A stretch of DNA of 64,000 nucleotides from Zoogloea sp. LCSB751 (GCF_002028455.1 NZ_MWUM01000006.1:186001-250000); one strand, 5' to 3'; shown: positions 8,865 through 17,528, numbered from the stretch's first letter. Made by a program: numbers and translations. Notes: generated by a model not told the origin, from the sequence alone.

Positions 8865-10898
8865 TCAGGGCAGGCGGAAGCGGTCGATGTCCTGCTCCAG
8901 GTGGCCGGCCAGCGCCTTCAGCTGATGAGCGGTCTGGGCCGTCTCGCTGGAACTGAGGCTGTTGCGTTCGGCCATCTGGGCAATGCCCTCCACCCGGCGG
9001 GCGATCTCGGTACTGGCAGCGCTCTGCTCGCGCAGGGCGTCGCTGATCTCGTTGATGGCCTGCACGGTCCGCCCCGAGCCGTCGCGGATCTCGGCGATCG
9101 CACCGCCGGCCTGGCCGGCCCGCTCGACGCCCTCGCCGACCCGGCCAACGCCCTGCTCCATGGCCTGCACCGCATCCTGCGTGCTGTCCTGGATGGCCTT
9201 GACCATCGCGGCGATCTCCTGCGTCGATTGCCCGGTGCGCTCGGCCAGCTTGCGTACCTCATCGGCAACGACGGCAAAACCGCGGCCCTGCTCGCCGGCA
9301 CGGGCTGCCTCGATGGCCGCGTTGAGGGCCAGCAGATTGGTCTGATCGGCGATCTCCTTGATCGTCCCGACGATCGCCGAGATCTGCGTCGAGCGCTCGC
9401 CGAGGCTGCCGACGATGCCGGCGGTGCGCTGCACCACTTCGGAAATCCGGTTGATGTCGTCGATGGTCCGGCTCACCACTTCGCCGCCCTCCACTGCCAG
9501 CCGGCCGGCATGGGTGGCCTCGCCCTGGGCGTCCTGGGCATTCGAGGCGATGTGATTGATGCCCACCGTCATCTGCTCGACGGCCGCCGCCATCGCCGAG
9601 GCCGCATCGCTCTGGCCGGACGAGCTCGCCGCCACCTCACCGGATGCCGCCACCAGGCGATCGGCCGCCGTCGACAGATCGTCGGCCGTCTGACGCGCCC
9701 CGCGCAACAGCACGGCAATCGACGCGCTCATGCGGTTGAAGGCACCGGCGACCCGCTGCAGTTCGTCCCGGCAGGCCAGATCCACCTTCACCGTCAGATC
9801 GCCGTCGGCAACCCGCTCGGCGCTGGCCGCCAGGCTCGCCACCGCGCCGCCGATCGCCGACGACACCGCCGCCAGCAGGTAGACGATCAGCAGCGACACC
9901 CCGACCGCAACGCCCACCGTGACCGCGAAAGTCTGCAGCAGGCGTGCCTGGCGCGCCGCCAGCAGGTTCTCCAGGCTGGGAATGAACGCCTTGAAGGCGT
10001 GGTCGTAAAGCCCGTCGATAGTCGCCGTCGTACGCGAGAACCAGTCCGCTGCGGGGGTCTCGTAACGGCCACCCAGGATGTCCTGGCGAACGACCACGGT
10101 CAGCGCCTTCAATTGCGGACCCGCCTCGCTCTCCAGGCGCACGACCGCCGCCGCCAGCTCAGGACGGGCCACACCGGCCTTCTTCAACTCCTTGACGACG
10201 CTGAGGTAGCGCGCCTCGCTGACCGCCAGCAGCGCAGCCAGGTCCTCCCGGTCCCGGTCCGTCGCCGTCTTCTGGGTCAGCAGCTGATTGCCCATCGCCC
10301 GCATCTTGCCGATGCGCTCGATCACGTCCGGCAGGCGGGCCAAGGTGGCATCCACCAGATAGAAACCGGCGGCTTCCGTATCCAGCAGCAGGCCCGACAC
10401 GCCGATCACATCGTCCACGTAGTCCAGCAGGTGCTCGATCAACTCCCGGTGCGCCAGGCGGTTGGCGGTGGCATCCATGCTGCCGCCGGTGGCGACCAGG
10501 CGCGCCCACTCCTCCCGCACGGCCCGCCACTTCTGCGCCGTCGGCTGCAGAACCGGCGCAGCCTGCAGCACCGCGTCCACCTGGTCCATCCCGCGCGCGG
10601 CCTGGGCTGCAGCCTCCTCCGCACTGGCCCTGGCCCTGGCCCCATCCTGCCCGGACAGCACCTTCGTCATCAGACCGCGATGCCGCTGCACGTCCTGCAG
10701 GGCATGCAGCGCCGGGGTCAGGACGCGGACCCCGGTCTGCTCATTACGGGTCGCCTCGACCTGGCTCCACAGGGTGAAGCCCAACAAGCCTCCCAGACCG
10801 GCCAGCGCACAGACCACGCAGGCGCTGATCACCGCGAACTTGCCGCGAAACCCCAGACGGTTGAGAAAGGCCACGGCCGGCGCGAGAAACGTGTTCAT
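8865..10898 (-). CDS. Methyl-accepting chemotaxis protein
   Basis: A 677-residue receptor. Membrane helix at about 18-43, periplasmic sensor domain of about 280 residues, second helix near 330-352, HAMP at about 353-405, and a cytoplasmic signalling domain with the invariant hairpin tip [22 protein letters not shown] followed by [15 protein letters not shown]. The sensor domain begins [26 protein letters not shown], which resembles nitrate/nitrite-type helical sensing domains, but that is only a resemblance. The gene stands alone in the minus direction. The protein ends RFRLP with no CheR pentapeptide. Confidence 0.95.
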   Translation of the reverse strand: MNTFLAPAVAFLNRLGFRGKFAVISACVVCALAGLGGLLGFTLWSQVEATRNEQTGVRVLTPALHALQDVQRHRGLMTKVLSGQDGARARASAEEAAAQAARGMDQVDAVLQAAPVLQPTAQKWRAVREEWARLVATGGSMDATANRLAHRELIEHLLDYVDDVIGVSGLLLDTEAAGFYLVDATLARLPDVIERIGKMRAMGNQLLTQKTATDRDREDLAALLAVSEARYLSVVKELKKAGVARPELAAAVVRLESEAGPQLKALTVVVRQDILGGRYETPAADWFSRTTATIDGLYDHAFKAFIPSLENLLAARQARLLQTFAVTVGVAVGVSLLIVYLLAAVSSAIGGAVASLAASAERVADGDLTVKVDLACRDELQRVAGAFNRMSASIAVLLRGARQTADDLSTAADRLVAASGEVAASSSGQSDAASAMAAAVEQMTVGINHIASNAQDAQGEATHAGRLAVEGGEVVSRTIDDINRISEVVQRTAGIVGSLGERSTQISAIVGTIKEIADQTNLLALNAAIEAARAGEQGRGFAVVADEVRKLAERTGQSTQEIAAMVKAIQDSTQDAVQAMEQGVGRVGEGVERAGQAGGAIAEIRDGSGRTVQAINEISDALREQSAASTEIARRVEGIAQMAERNSLSSSETAQTAHQLKALAGHLEQDIDRFRLP

Positions 10899-11056
10899 GG
10901 TGACACCTGTGATGCGTTGAATTCCGGCCCATCATCGGCCGCGGAACATGGGCAATCATTGATGAACGACAAGAAGTGCAGAGGATCGCCCGCCCCGCCG
11001 GCATTTCGTCCCCCCCCGACATGTGCGACGAAATGCAGCGAAAAGCACAAAAAAAC

Positions 11057-11085
11057 TTGCCAACCCCAAATCCGGTTGGTACTAT
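11057..11085 (+). promoter_or_regulatory. Strong promoter upstream of the tRNA pair
   Basis: TTGCCA (11057-11062), a 17-base spacer and TACTAT (11080-11085), a near-consensus sigma70 promoter. GC-rich bases follow the -10, as in stringently controlled stable-RNA promoters. The spacer holds a dyad CCAACC-N8-GGTTGG that is partly repeated in the downstream hairpin. Confidence 0.7.
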
Positions 11086-11134
11086 GCGCCCGCTTTTTGC
11101 AGTTGCCGATTCATGCGCAACCCACCCGATTTCG

Positions 11135-11170
11135 CAAAGAGTCCAATCTTCCGGTTGGACTCTTTGTTTT
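11135..11170 (+). terminator. Terminator-like hairpin in the leader of the tRNA-Gly transcript
   Basis: A 13-bp stem CAAAGAGTCCAAT/GTTGGACTCTTTG (11135-11166, nearly perfect) followed by TTTTC. It sits between the promoter at 11057 and tRNA-Gly at 11181. It may mark the end of a short independent RNA of about 75-80 nt, act as an attenuator, or guide 5' processing. No gene upstream on the plus strand needs terminating here. Confidence 0.5.
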
Positions 11171-11180
11171 CAGGTAGTAC

Positions 11181-11256
11181 GCGGCAGTAGCTCAGTTGGT
11201 AGAGCGCAACCTTGCCAAGGTTGAGGTCGAGAGTTCGAGACTCTTCTGCCGCTCCA
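11181..11256 (+). tRNA. tRNA-Gly (anticodon GCC)
   Basis: A complete 76-base cloverleaf with encoded CCA: acceptor GCGGCAG/CTGCCGC, D-arm GCTCAGTTGGTAGAGC, anticodon loop TTGCCAA reading GCC, and T-arm GAGAG-TTCGAGA-CTCTT. It is paired with tRNA-Thr 73 bases downstream, as in the common Tyr-Gly-Thr-tuf arrangement of proteobacteria, but tRNA-Tyr and tuf are absent here. Confidence 0.97.
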
Positions 11257-11329
11257 GTCAAAAGCGCAGCGCACTTCACCAGGCGTTACGTTGTCACCGG
11301 GCCTCCTGGCCTGCGACATGCCGGTTCCG

Positions 11330-11404
<75 letters not shown>

Positions 11405-11412
11405 GCACTTGC

Positions 11413-11449
11413 CACAAAGGCCGACCTCCGCGTCGGCCTTTGTGCTTTC
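11413..11449 (+). terminator. Rho-independent terminator of the tRNA transcript
   Basis: A 13-bp perfect stem CACAAAGGCCGAC/GTCGGCCTTTGTG with a 6-base loop (11413-11444), followed by CTTTC. It lies directly behind tRNA-Thr. Confidence 0.8.
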
Positions 11450-11621
11450 TGCCTCCCCCGCCCTTCTCCCGCCGCGTCATCCGGCTGACGCCGGACACGG
11501 CTATCCTGTCAGCGGAACCGCGACACGCCCCCAGGGCAATTGGCCTTTGATGCAATGCAGCAGGAAGGCTATCCTGTCGCTATCCTTTCATTAGGCTCCA
11601 CTCTTTCAAGCGAGACACAGC

Positions 11622-13931
11622 GTGAGCGACATCGATCTGAAACGCTTTTTCCTGGAACAGGTACGCCTGTTCGAGCATTTCCCGGCCGACAAGGTCGAGG
11701 AAATCGTGGCCAGTGGCCGGCTGGCCACCTACGAAGGCAACGAGGCCATTCTGGAAACCGGCGACGAGGGCCAGTACCTCGGCGTGCTGATCACCGGCCA
11801 CGCCGAGATCTCGATCACCGACAACACCGGCACCCGCACGGTGCTGACCCAGCTCGGACCGGGCGACGTGTTCGGCGTGATGTCCACCCTCACCGGCGAC
11901 CGGGTCACCGCCGACGTGATCGCCGGCAACCGCTGCTACGTGCTGCTGATCCCGCTGGAGACTTTCAACACCCACATCCTCACCAACCCGAAGGCCATCG
12001 GCTACCTGTCGCGGATGCTGCTCGAGCGCATGCGCAGCATGTCGCTGGACATCGTGTCCGCCAAGTCCTCCGCGGCCTCGGTGCTGTCGCTGCACGCCGA
12101 CCGCCCGGGCAAGGTGATCGCCCTCAACGTGGGCCTCAGCCAGATCCATTTCGGCATCTACGACACCCGCGACCTCGGCTCCGACGTCCACGGCATCATC
12201 GACAACGCCGACGAATACGTATCGCGCATCAGCGTGATGGTCGGCCCGCAGGTCAAGACCATCACCCGCGACCCCTTCCCGCTGTCCGAGCTGCTCCAGG
12301 TCATGCAGGACTCCACCCGCCAGCTCGGCGACGCCTTCGCCTTCGAGCTGGACGAGGTCTGCGCGGTCGGCCACCGGGTCGTCCATGGCGGCAACCGCTT
12401 CGCCGCCGCAGCGGTCATCACGCCGGCCGTCATCGCCGACATCGAGGCCCTGTCGGTGTTCGCCCCGCTGCACAACCCGGTGAACGTGGCCGGCATCCGC
12501 GAAGCCCTCAAGCGGCTGCCCGACGTGCCCCACGTGGCGGTCTTCGACACCGCCTTTCACCAGACCCTGCCGCCCTACGCCTACCTCTACGGCCTGCCCT
12601 ACGACCTCTACAAGCAGGACGGCATCCGCCGCTACGGCTTCCACGGCACCTCCCACCGCTACGTGTCGCTGAAGTCGGCCGAGGTGCTGAAGCGCCCCCT
12701 CGGCGAGCTGGAAATCGTCTCCTGTCACCTGGGCATCGGCGCTTCCTTGTGCGCCATCGACCACGGCCGCTCGGTGGACACCTCGATGGGCATGACGCCC
12801 ACCGACGGGCTGATCATGCCCAGCCGCTCCGGCAGCATCGACCCGGCCGTCATAGTTCACCTGATAGAGCACCAGCAGATGTCGCCGGAGGCCCTGTCCA
12901 ACCTGATCAATACCGAGAGCGGCCTGAAGGGCATCTCCGGCATCTCCAGCAACATCCACGACATCGAGACCGCCGCCGGCAACGGCCACCACCGCGCCCT
13001 GCTGGCCCACAAGGCCTTCTGCTACCAGGTGCGCAAGAACATCGGCGCCTACGTGGCGGCGATGGGCGGCATCGACGTGCTGGCCTTTACCGGCGACATC
13101 GGCGAGACCAGCGCCGCGGTGCGCAGCCTGGCCTGCCAGGGCCTCGGCTACATGGGCATCAAGCTGGACGAGGAAAAGAACCGCAACCTCGGCAAGGTGG
13201 ACGACTTCGCGATCGTGTCCACCGACGACTCGCCGGTGACCATCCTCGTCATCAACAACGACGACGAGCGCCTGGTGGCCTGGGAAACCCTGCGCGCCAT
13301 CGAAAGGGACGAGCTGATCCGCGAGGCCAAGGCCGAGGAAAAGGCGCCGATGCCGATCCCCATCGAAATCTCGGCCCACCACGTGCACCTCTCCCAGGCC
13401 GACGTGGAAAAACTGTTCGGCCCCGGCCACCAGCTCACGCCGGAACACGAGCTGTCCCAGCCCGGCCAGTTTGCCTGTGCCGAGAAGGTGCATCTGGTCG
13501 GCCCCAAGGGGCGCATCGCCAACGTGCGCGTGCTCGGCCCGACCCGCAAGGAGACCCAGGTCGAGATCGCCATGACCGAGCAGTTCAAGGTCGGCCTGCA
13601 GCCGCCGATCCGCGAATCCGGCGACCTCGCCAACACCCCGGGCATCACCCTCGAAGGCCCGGCCGGCAGCACCACCATCGAACGCGGCGTGATCTGCGCC
13701 CAGCGCCACATCCACATGACGCCGGAAGACGCACGCCGCCTGCGGGTGCGCGACAAGTACGTGGTGCGCGTGCGGGTCGAGGGCGAACGCGAGCTGATCT
13801 TCGGCGACGTGATCGTGCGGGTCAGCCCGAGCTACCGGCTGGCGATGCACATCGACACCGACGAGGGCAACGCCGCCAACATCCGCACCGGCATGCTCGG
13901 CTACATCGAGGAAATCCAGAGCCGCCATTGA
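11622..13931 (+). CDS. Fusion: cyclic-nucleotide-binding domain, acetate-kinase domain, PduL phosphotransacylase
   Basis: A 769-residue protein joining three parts. Residues 1 to about 150 form a cNMP-binding beta-roll (VLITGHAEI, LGPGDVFGVMSTL). Residues about 162-560 are an acetate/propionate kinase: Asn169 (ALNVG), Arg252 (GHRVVHGG), Asp309 (FDTAFHQT), RYGFHGTSH, SRSGSIDP and DIGE. Residues about 575-768 are a PduL-type phosphotransacylase with two His motifs, HHVHLSQAD (from 586) and RHIHMTPED (695-703). Together it could interconvert acyl-CoA and acyl-phosphate with ATP formation under cyclic-nucleotide or redox control. Oddities: the kinase phosphate-2 loop reads HLGIGAS (Ile372 for the usual Asn), and GSS is replaced by GLS after Asn169. 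The start is GTG (SDIDLKRFF) with a weak ribosome site. Confidence 0.9.
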   Translation: MSDIDLKRFFLEQVRLFEHFPADKVEEIVASGRLATYEGNEAILETGDEGQYLGVLITGHAEISITDNTGTRTVLTQLGPGDVFGVMSTLTGDRVTADVIAGNRCYVLLIPLETFNTHILTNPKAIGYLSRMLLERMRSMSLDIVSAKSSAASVLSLHADRPGKVIALNVGLSQIHFGIYDTRDLGSDVHGIIDNADEYVSRISVMVGPQVKTITRDPFPLSELLQVMQDSTRQLGDAFAFELDEVCAVGHRVVHGGNRFAAAAVITPAVIADIEALSVFAPLHNPVNVAGIREALKRLPDVPHVAVFDTAFHQTLPPYAYLYGLPYDLYKQDGIRRYGFHGTSHRYVSLKSAEVLKRPLGELEIVSCHLGIGASLCAIDHGRSVDTSMGMTPTDGLIMPSRSGSIDPAVIVHLIEHQQMSPEALSNLINTESGLKGISGISSNIHDIETAAGNGHHRALLAHKAFCYQVRKNIGAYVAAMGGIDVLAFTGDIGETSAAVRSLACQGLGYMGIKLDEEKNRNLGKVDDFAIVSTDDSPVTILVINNDDERLVAWETLRAIERDELIREAKAEEKAPMPIPIEISAHHVHLSQADVEKLFGPGHQLTPEHELSQPGQFACAEKVHLVGPKGRIANVRVLGPTRKETQVEIAMTEQFKVGLQPPIRESGDLANTPGITLEGPAGSTTIERGVICAQRHIHMTPEDARRLRVRDKYVVRVRVEGERELIFGDVIVRVSPSYRLAMHIDTDEGNAANIRTGMLGYIEEIQSRH

Positions 13932-14016
13932 GCACCCCAGGGCCGGGCTAGGCCCAGCCCGTCCACCGAGGGCGCAAGGAAACCTGGGGCTGCACCTCCT
14001 CGGACGCAATGACGCA

Positions 14017-14196
14017 CTAATCGTTACGTTCGAGGAAGCGGCGGCTTGCCAGGCGCAGGAAATCCATCTGCTGGCGGAAAGCCCGGCAACCGCCGCAGAA
14101 CAGCAGGTGCAGGCGCAGGTTCAGGCGCTCGCCGCGGCTCAGCGGGCGGTCCAGCGCCTCGGACATCAGGTGGGTCGCATCCTTGCACTTCATCAT
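14017..14196 (-). CDS. Small zinc-finger anti-sigma factor
   Basis: A 59-residue protein with the zf-HC2 pattern H-x3-C-x2-C (His30, Cys34, Cys37) plus Cys4, and no membrane segment. Such short soluble ZAS-type proteins bind and inhibit their cognate ECF sigma factor and release it on metal or redox stress. Its ATG overlaps the stop of the sigma gene by 4 bases (ATGA), so the two are translationally coupled. It is the last gene of the bufferin operon. Nothing recognisable separates it from the convergent kinase fusion gene. Confidence 0.85.
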   Translation of the reverse strand: MMKCKDATHLMSEALDRPLSRGERLNLRLHLLFCGGCRAFRQQMDFLRLASRRFLERND

Positions 14197-14777
14197 GCCC
14201 GGGCCTCCGCGCCGAACCAGCCGTGGGTAAGACACTGCCTCAGGGCCGCCCGGGCCCGGTGCAGGATCACATTGCAGTTGCTGGTCGTCAGCACCAGCGT
14301 GGCGCAGATCTCGTCGGTCTCGAAGCCGAGGAACTCGCGCATCATGAAGACCCGCGCGGTACGCGCCGGCAGCACTTCCAGACAGGTCTCGAAGACCTGC
14401 CAGAACTGGCGCTGAGCCAGCGCCTCCTCCGGGTCGCCCCACGCCTGCGGGCGCCCCTGTGGACTCCAGTGCTCGTTTTCCTTGAACAGCATGTCGAAGG
14501 CCTCGTCGAGTTCGCCCTCATCGCGCCCGAAGCTGGAAATCTGCACCGTGCGCCCGCGCTCCCGCAGGGTGTCGATGATCTTGTGGCGCAGGATCGTGAA
14601 GATCCAGGTCTTCAGCGCCGAGCGTCCGGCAAAGCGGTCGAGGCCGATCAACGCCGACTCGATGGCCTCCTGCACGGCGTCGTCGGCGGCCGCCTCGTCC
14701 TGCAGCTGGAGACGCGCGAATTTCAGCATCTGCGGGCGGAAGCCCGAAATAAGGTCGGCATTGCCGGAGTCGATCAT
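14193..14777 (-). CDS. ECF sigma factor of the bufferin operon
   Basis: A 194-residue sigma70-family factor. Region 2 covers about residues 15-80 ([39 protein letters not shown]) and region 4 about 130-185 ([38 protein letters not shown]). It has the long linker with [17 protein letters not shown] seen in the family often paired with a short zf-HC2 protein. Start and stop overlap both neighbours by 4 bases. It probably transcribes this operon on copper or oxidative stress; that role is inferred from context and from related bufferin operons. Confidence 0.92.
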   Translation of the reverse strand: MIDSGNADLISGFRPQMLKFARLQLQDEAAADDAVQEAIESALIGLDRFAGRSALKTWIFTILRHKIIDTLRERGRTVQISSFGRDEGELDEAFDMLFKENEHWSPQGRPQAWGDPEEALAQRQFWQVFETCLEVLPARTARVFMMREFLGFETDEICATLVLTTSNCNVILHRARAALRQCLTHGWFGAEARA

Positions 14778-15328
14778 GTCTGGCGGATGAGCTGCGGGGC
14801 GGCGCTCCCTGGCGGTCCGGCCAGCAACCGCCGACGGATCCACGCATCCATACTCAGCCGCCCCGGCCCGAGCAGGATCAGTGGCATGAGCATAGCAAGG
14901 AAGAGCAGCGGCAACTTGAAATTGCCGTGGCCGTCGTCGGTAATCGCATAGCCCAGCCACAGCTCGCCGAACCCCGCCCACTCCGCCGGCCAATGCACGG
15001 CAGCAATCGCCACCACCGTCAGCACCGCCAGCGCCACGCAGAAGAAGCGCGTCGCCAACCCCAGCAGCAGCGCGACGCCGCCGATCAGCTCGATCCATGT
15101 CGCAAGCTGCCAGCTGATCTCCGGCGGCACCAGGTCGAACGGAAATGGGAACTGCTCCTGGATGTCGGCGAACCAGTTGTGGCCGAAGAACTTTTCCCGC
15201 CCCGACTCGAAGAACTCCCAGCCCAGCAGCGCCCGCAAGCCGAGCAGCGCGGCCCACTGGCCGAGAGTGTCCAGGTGCAGCAGGGCGCCGGCCAGCCAGG
15301 CCGAAGCGCGAAGGCGGAGCGCCGTCAT
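14774..15328 (-). CDS. DoxX-family membrane protein (bufD/hvfD-like)
   Basis: A 184-residue inner-membrane protein with four predicted helices. The first contains [21 protein letters not shown], the DoxX signature region; [17 protein letters not shown] follows. In bufferin/HvfA operons a DoxX protein accompanies the precursor, MNIO and partner genes; its biochemical role there is not settled, and quinone or thiol redox has been suggested for DoxX proteins generally. It overlaps the sigma gene by 4 bases and the DUF2063 gene by 4 bases. Confidence 0.85.
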   Translation of the reverse strand: MTALRLRASAWLAGALLHLDTLGQWAALLGLRALLGWEFFESGREKFFGHNWFADIQEQFPFPFDLVPPEISWQLATWIELIGGVALLLGLATRFFCVALAVLTVVAIAAVHWPAEWAGFGELWLGYAITDDGHGNFKLPLLFLAMLMPLILLGPGRLSMDAWIRRRLLAGPPGSAAPQLIRQT

Positions 15329-16086
15329 GTCAGTTCTCCCAGCAGGACGCCATGCAGGCGCAGCTCGGCCAGGCTGTGGCGGCCGAAGTCGATGAAGGCG
15401 GCGTCGGCCGGACGCCCCAGCTCCGCCGCCAGGATTTCGAGGGCCGCCCGCCCACTGCACCTGCCGTCGAGCAAAGCCAGCAGGCGCGCGCTGGCCGGGC
15501 TCACCGCCATGAAGCGCACCGTGTCCTGTACATCCCGATACACGACCAGATGGACCGGCTCGGGCTGGCGCGGCCGGCAGTCCGGCCCGATGCGCTGCAC
15601 CGGCCACGCGAAGGCCAGCGACAGCAGCGCCGGATTGGCCAGCGGCACACCGTCGAGCAGGTCGCCGTCGGGCCGGTGCGGTGGCACCGCCACGTCCATC
15701 ACATCCACCGCCAGCTCCGCCCATTCGTAGCGCGCCAGTTCGCCGAACCAGCGTGGCAGCGGCTGGCGGCAGGCACCGCTGTCGAGGTAGGCCAGGAACT
15801 CCTGCGGGATCTCGCGGAACCACGGCGTCGCGCACGGCCAGTCGCGCAGGAAGACGCGGCACAGGCGGGTCCACCGGGCTTCGCCCAGCGTCGCCCGGGC
15901 CACCGGAAAGCAGCGGTCGAGGAAGCCGCGCAGGCGCTGGAAAACCAGCCCCTCATAGACCGCCATGCGCCCGGCCGGCACCCCCGCCGGACAGGGGGCG
16001 CGGCGGCCGTGGCGCAGGCGCAGGCCGAAGGCACTCTGCCAGGCCTGCAGCCCGGCGGGTACAGCCCGGTCGCCCGGCCGGTTCAC
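15325..16086 (-). CDS. DUF2063 partner protein (bufC/hvfC-like)
   Basis: A 253-residue protein. The N-terminal 100 residues match the DUF2063 DNA-binding-like/RRE domain ([35 protein letters not shown]); the C-terminal part has [27 protein letters not shown]. In bufferin systems BufC binds the precursor leader and forms a complex with the MNIO enzyme. The start is GTG at 16086, overlapping the bufB stop (GTGA). That start is required because no in-frame ATG lies at the domain boundary. Confidence 0.88.
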   Translation of the reverse strand: MNRPGDRAVPAGLQAWQSAFGLRLRHGRRAPCPAGVPAGRMAVYEGLVFQRLRGFLDRCFPVARATLGEARWTRLCRVFLRDWPCATPWFREIPQEFLAYLDSGACRQPLPRWFGELARYEWAELAVDVMDVAVPPHRPDGDLLDGVPLANPALLSLAFAWPVQRIGPDCRPRQPEPVHLVVYRDVQDTVRFMAVSPASARLLALLDGRCSGRAALEILAAELGRPADAAFIDFGRHSLAELRLHGVLLGELT

Positions 16087-16928
16087 GCCGCCACCTCGGA
16101 GGCGCACTTCACACGGGCCTGGCGGGCGGCGATCTGCGCCACCTCGGAGCCCAGCGCTGCCAGCGACGGAAAGTTGAAATCCCGCTCCAGGCAGGTCGGC
16201 AGCGGCCCGGTGCGCCCATAGGCGGCATCGAGCAGGGCCCACACCGGGTCGATCACATCGGCACCGTGGGTGTCGAGGCGCAATCCGTCGGGCTCCACCT
16301 CATGCCCCGCCACATGGATGTAGCAGCAGCGCTCCAGCGGCAGCGCGTGCAGGAAATCGTGAGGGTCGAAACCGAAGTTGGTGGCATTGACCACGATGTT
16401 GTTCACGTCCAGGTGGAGCAGGCAGCCGGCCTCCTCCACCACCGCGCGGATGAAGTCCGCCTCGCCCATCTCGGCGCCCGGCGGGGCCACATAGTAGGAG
16501 GCGTTTTCGATGCCGATGGCCATGCCCAGCGCGTCCTGGGCCTGGCGGATACGCGCCGCAACCCAGCGCACCGCCTCGCCGGTACACGGCAGCGGCAGCA
16601 GGTCGTAGAGCTGGCCGGCATCGCCGCACCAGGACAGGTGCTCGGTATACAGGCCGATGCCGTGTTCGGCCATGAAGGCGCGGATGCGCGCCAGCAGTTC
16701 CCGGTCGAGGGGCTGCGGGCCGCCGAGATTCAGCGACAGACCGTGGCAGACAAAGGGGTAACGCTCGGTGAAGGCGCGCAGCTGGCGGGCCGAACGGCCG
16801 CCCATGGCGGCCCAGTTCTCCGGCGCCAGCTCGAAAAAGTCCACCGCATCGGGCACGCCGGCCTCCATCTCCGCCAGCAGTTCGCGGCGAAAACCGAGCC
16901 CGGCCCCGTGGGGCATGCGTGCTGGCAT
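16083..16928 (-). CDS. MNIO (DUF692) multinuclear iron oxidase, RiPP-modifying (bufB/hvfB-like)
   Basis: A 281-residue TIM-barrel enzyme of the DUF692/MNIO family, which uses two or three iron ions and O2 to convert peptide cysteines to heterocycles (5-thiooxazole or oxazolone/thioamide). Conserved metal-site motifs visible: FFELAPENW, GLYTEHLSWCGD, LHLDVNNIVVNATN, HVAGHEVE and DTHGADVIDPVW. The start at 16928 has GGGAGGA upstream. Its substrate should be the Cys-rich peptide encoded 60 bases upstream. It is translationally coupled to the DUF2063 partner. Confidence 0.92.
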   Translation of the reverse strand: MPARMPHGAGLGFRRELLAEMEAGVPDAVDFFELAPENWAAMGGRSARQLRAFTERYPFVCHGLSLNLGGPQPLDRELLARIRAFMAEHGIGLYTEHLSWCGDAGQLYDLLPLPCTGEAVRWVAARIRQAQDALGMAIGIENASYYVAPPGAEMGEADFIRAVVEEAGCLLHLDVNNIVVNATNFGFDPHDFLHALPLERCCYIHVAGHEVEPDGLRLDTHGADVIDPVWALLDAAYGRTGPLPTCLERDFNFPSLAALGSEVAQIAARQARVKCASEVAA

Positions 16929-16988
16929 GTCGAATCCTCCCGTGTGGACCGGGGAAGGCCTTCCACCCGCCCCGGCCATTCCACTTGA

Positions 16989-17288
16989 TTACTTCTTCTT
17001 GTCGGCGCCGCAGCTGCCGTCGGCCTTTTTGTCGGCACCGCAGGAACCATCGGCTTTCTTGTCGGCCACGACCTTCTTGTGCGCCTTCGAGGCAGTCTTC
17101 TTGGCGGCTTTCTTGTCGGCGCCGCACTTGCCTTCGCCGCACTTGCCGTCCTGCATCTTGGTGTCGGCCTGGGCCAGCTGGTAGCCCCCCTCCAGCGGCT
17201 TGGCGGCAAAGGGGTTGTCGGCGGCATGGGCGGCGCCGAAGGCAACGGAAGCGGCGAGGGCGGCGGTCAGGGCGGCGGTCTTCTTCAT
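16989..17288 (-). CDS. Bufferin/HvfA-type copper-binding RiPP precursor
   Basis: A 99-residue precursor. Signal peptide at residues 1-22 (ending AAHA), then a leader-like stretch, then a Cys/Lys core: GKCGEGKCGADKK and, after a Lys-Ala spacer, two copies of ADGSCGADKK. There are only four Cys, all in GxCG context. EGKCG is the cysteine motif modified by MNIO enzymes in HvfA/BufA2-type peptides; the SCG copies are variants. The mature periplasmic peptide is expected to chelate copper. Start at 17288 with AAGGAGA. A stem-forming gap of about 60 bases separates it from bufB, which may allow higher precursor expression. Confidence 0.88.
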   Translation of the reverse strand: MKKTAALTAALAASVAFGAAHAADNPFAAKPLEGGYQLAQADTKMQDGKCGEGKCGADKKAAKKTASKAHKKVVADKKADGSCGADKKADGSCGADKKK

Positions 17289-17365
17289 GGTGCATCTCCT
17301 TGATGGGTTGGAAAATCGGCCCTGCCGGAGGCCGGCATGGCGCACCGGATTATCAGGGCTTGGCG

Positions 17366-17396
17366 ATTGGACGGAAATGCCCCCGGTGTTCTTACA
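17366..17396 (-). promoter_or_regulatory. Candidate ECF-type promoter of the bufferin operon
   Basis: On the minus strand TGTAAG (17391-17396) and CGTCCAAT (17366-17373) lie 17 bases apart, about 75 bases before the precursor start. The TGTAA/CGTC pairing is typical of ECF sigma factors, and it would let the operon's own sigma factor drive it. It is a motif match by eye. Confidence 0.4.
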
Positions 17397-17451
17397 TGCC
17401 CGATGAAAAAAATTCGCCGTGCTGCACGGCCAGCATTTCGTAGGAGTGAAT

Positions 17452-17481
17452 CTGTGGGAGTGAATTCATTCGCCCCCACAG
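17452..17481. repeat. REP-type palindrome, single copy
   Basis: A 30-base imperfect palindrome starting CTGTGGGAGTGAATTC and ending CGCCCCCACAG. The same core recurs at 36212, 44089-44157 and 56650-56720. It resembles REP elements of other proteobacteria (GTGGGAGCGAATTCATTCG type). Confidence 0.75.
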
Positions 17482-17503
17482 GAGCTTCCACCGCAGCACA
17501 AGC

Positions 17504-17528
17504 AAAAAAACGCCGGCATGTGCCGGCG
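17504..17528 (-). terminator. Rho-independent terminator for the peroxidase-like gene
   Basis: On the minus strand CGCCGGCACATGCCGGCG (17511-17528, 7- to 8-bp stem) is followed by seven T. It sits 55 bases after the stop of the gene ending at 17583. Confidence 0.8.

Noticed and set aside
11580..14009. Long minus-strand frame opposite the fusion gene
   Set aside because: Asp/His/Val-rich translation without any domain; the plus strand has three complete conserved domains.
13932..14016. Intrinsic terminator between the fusion gene and the anti-sigma gene
   Set aside because: CCCCAGG and CCTGGGG can pair at a distance, but there is no T tract in either direction.
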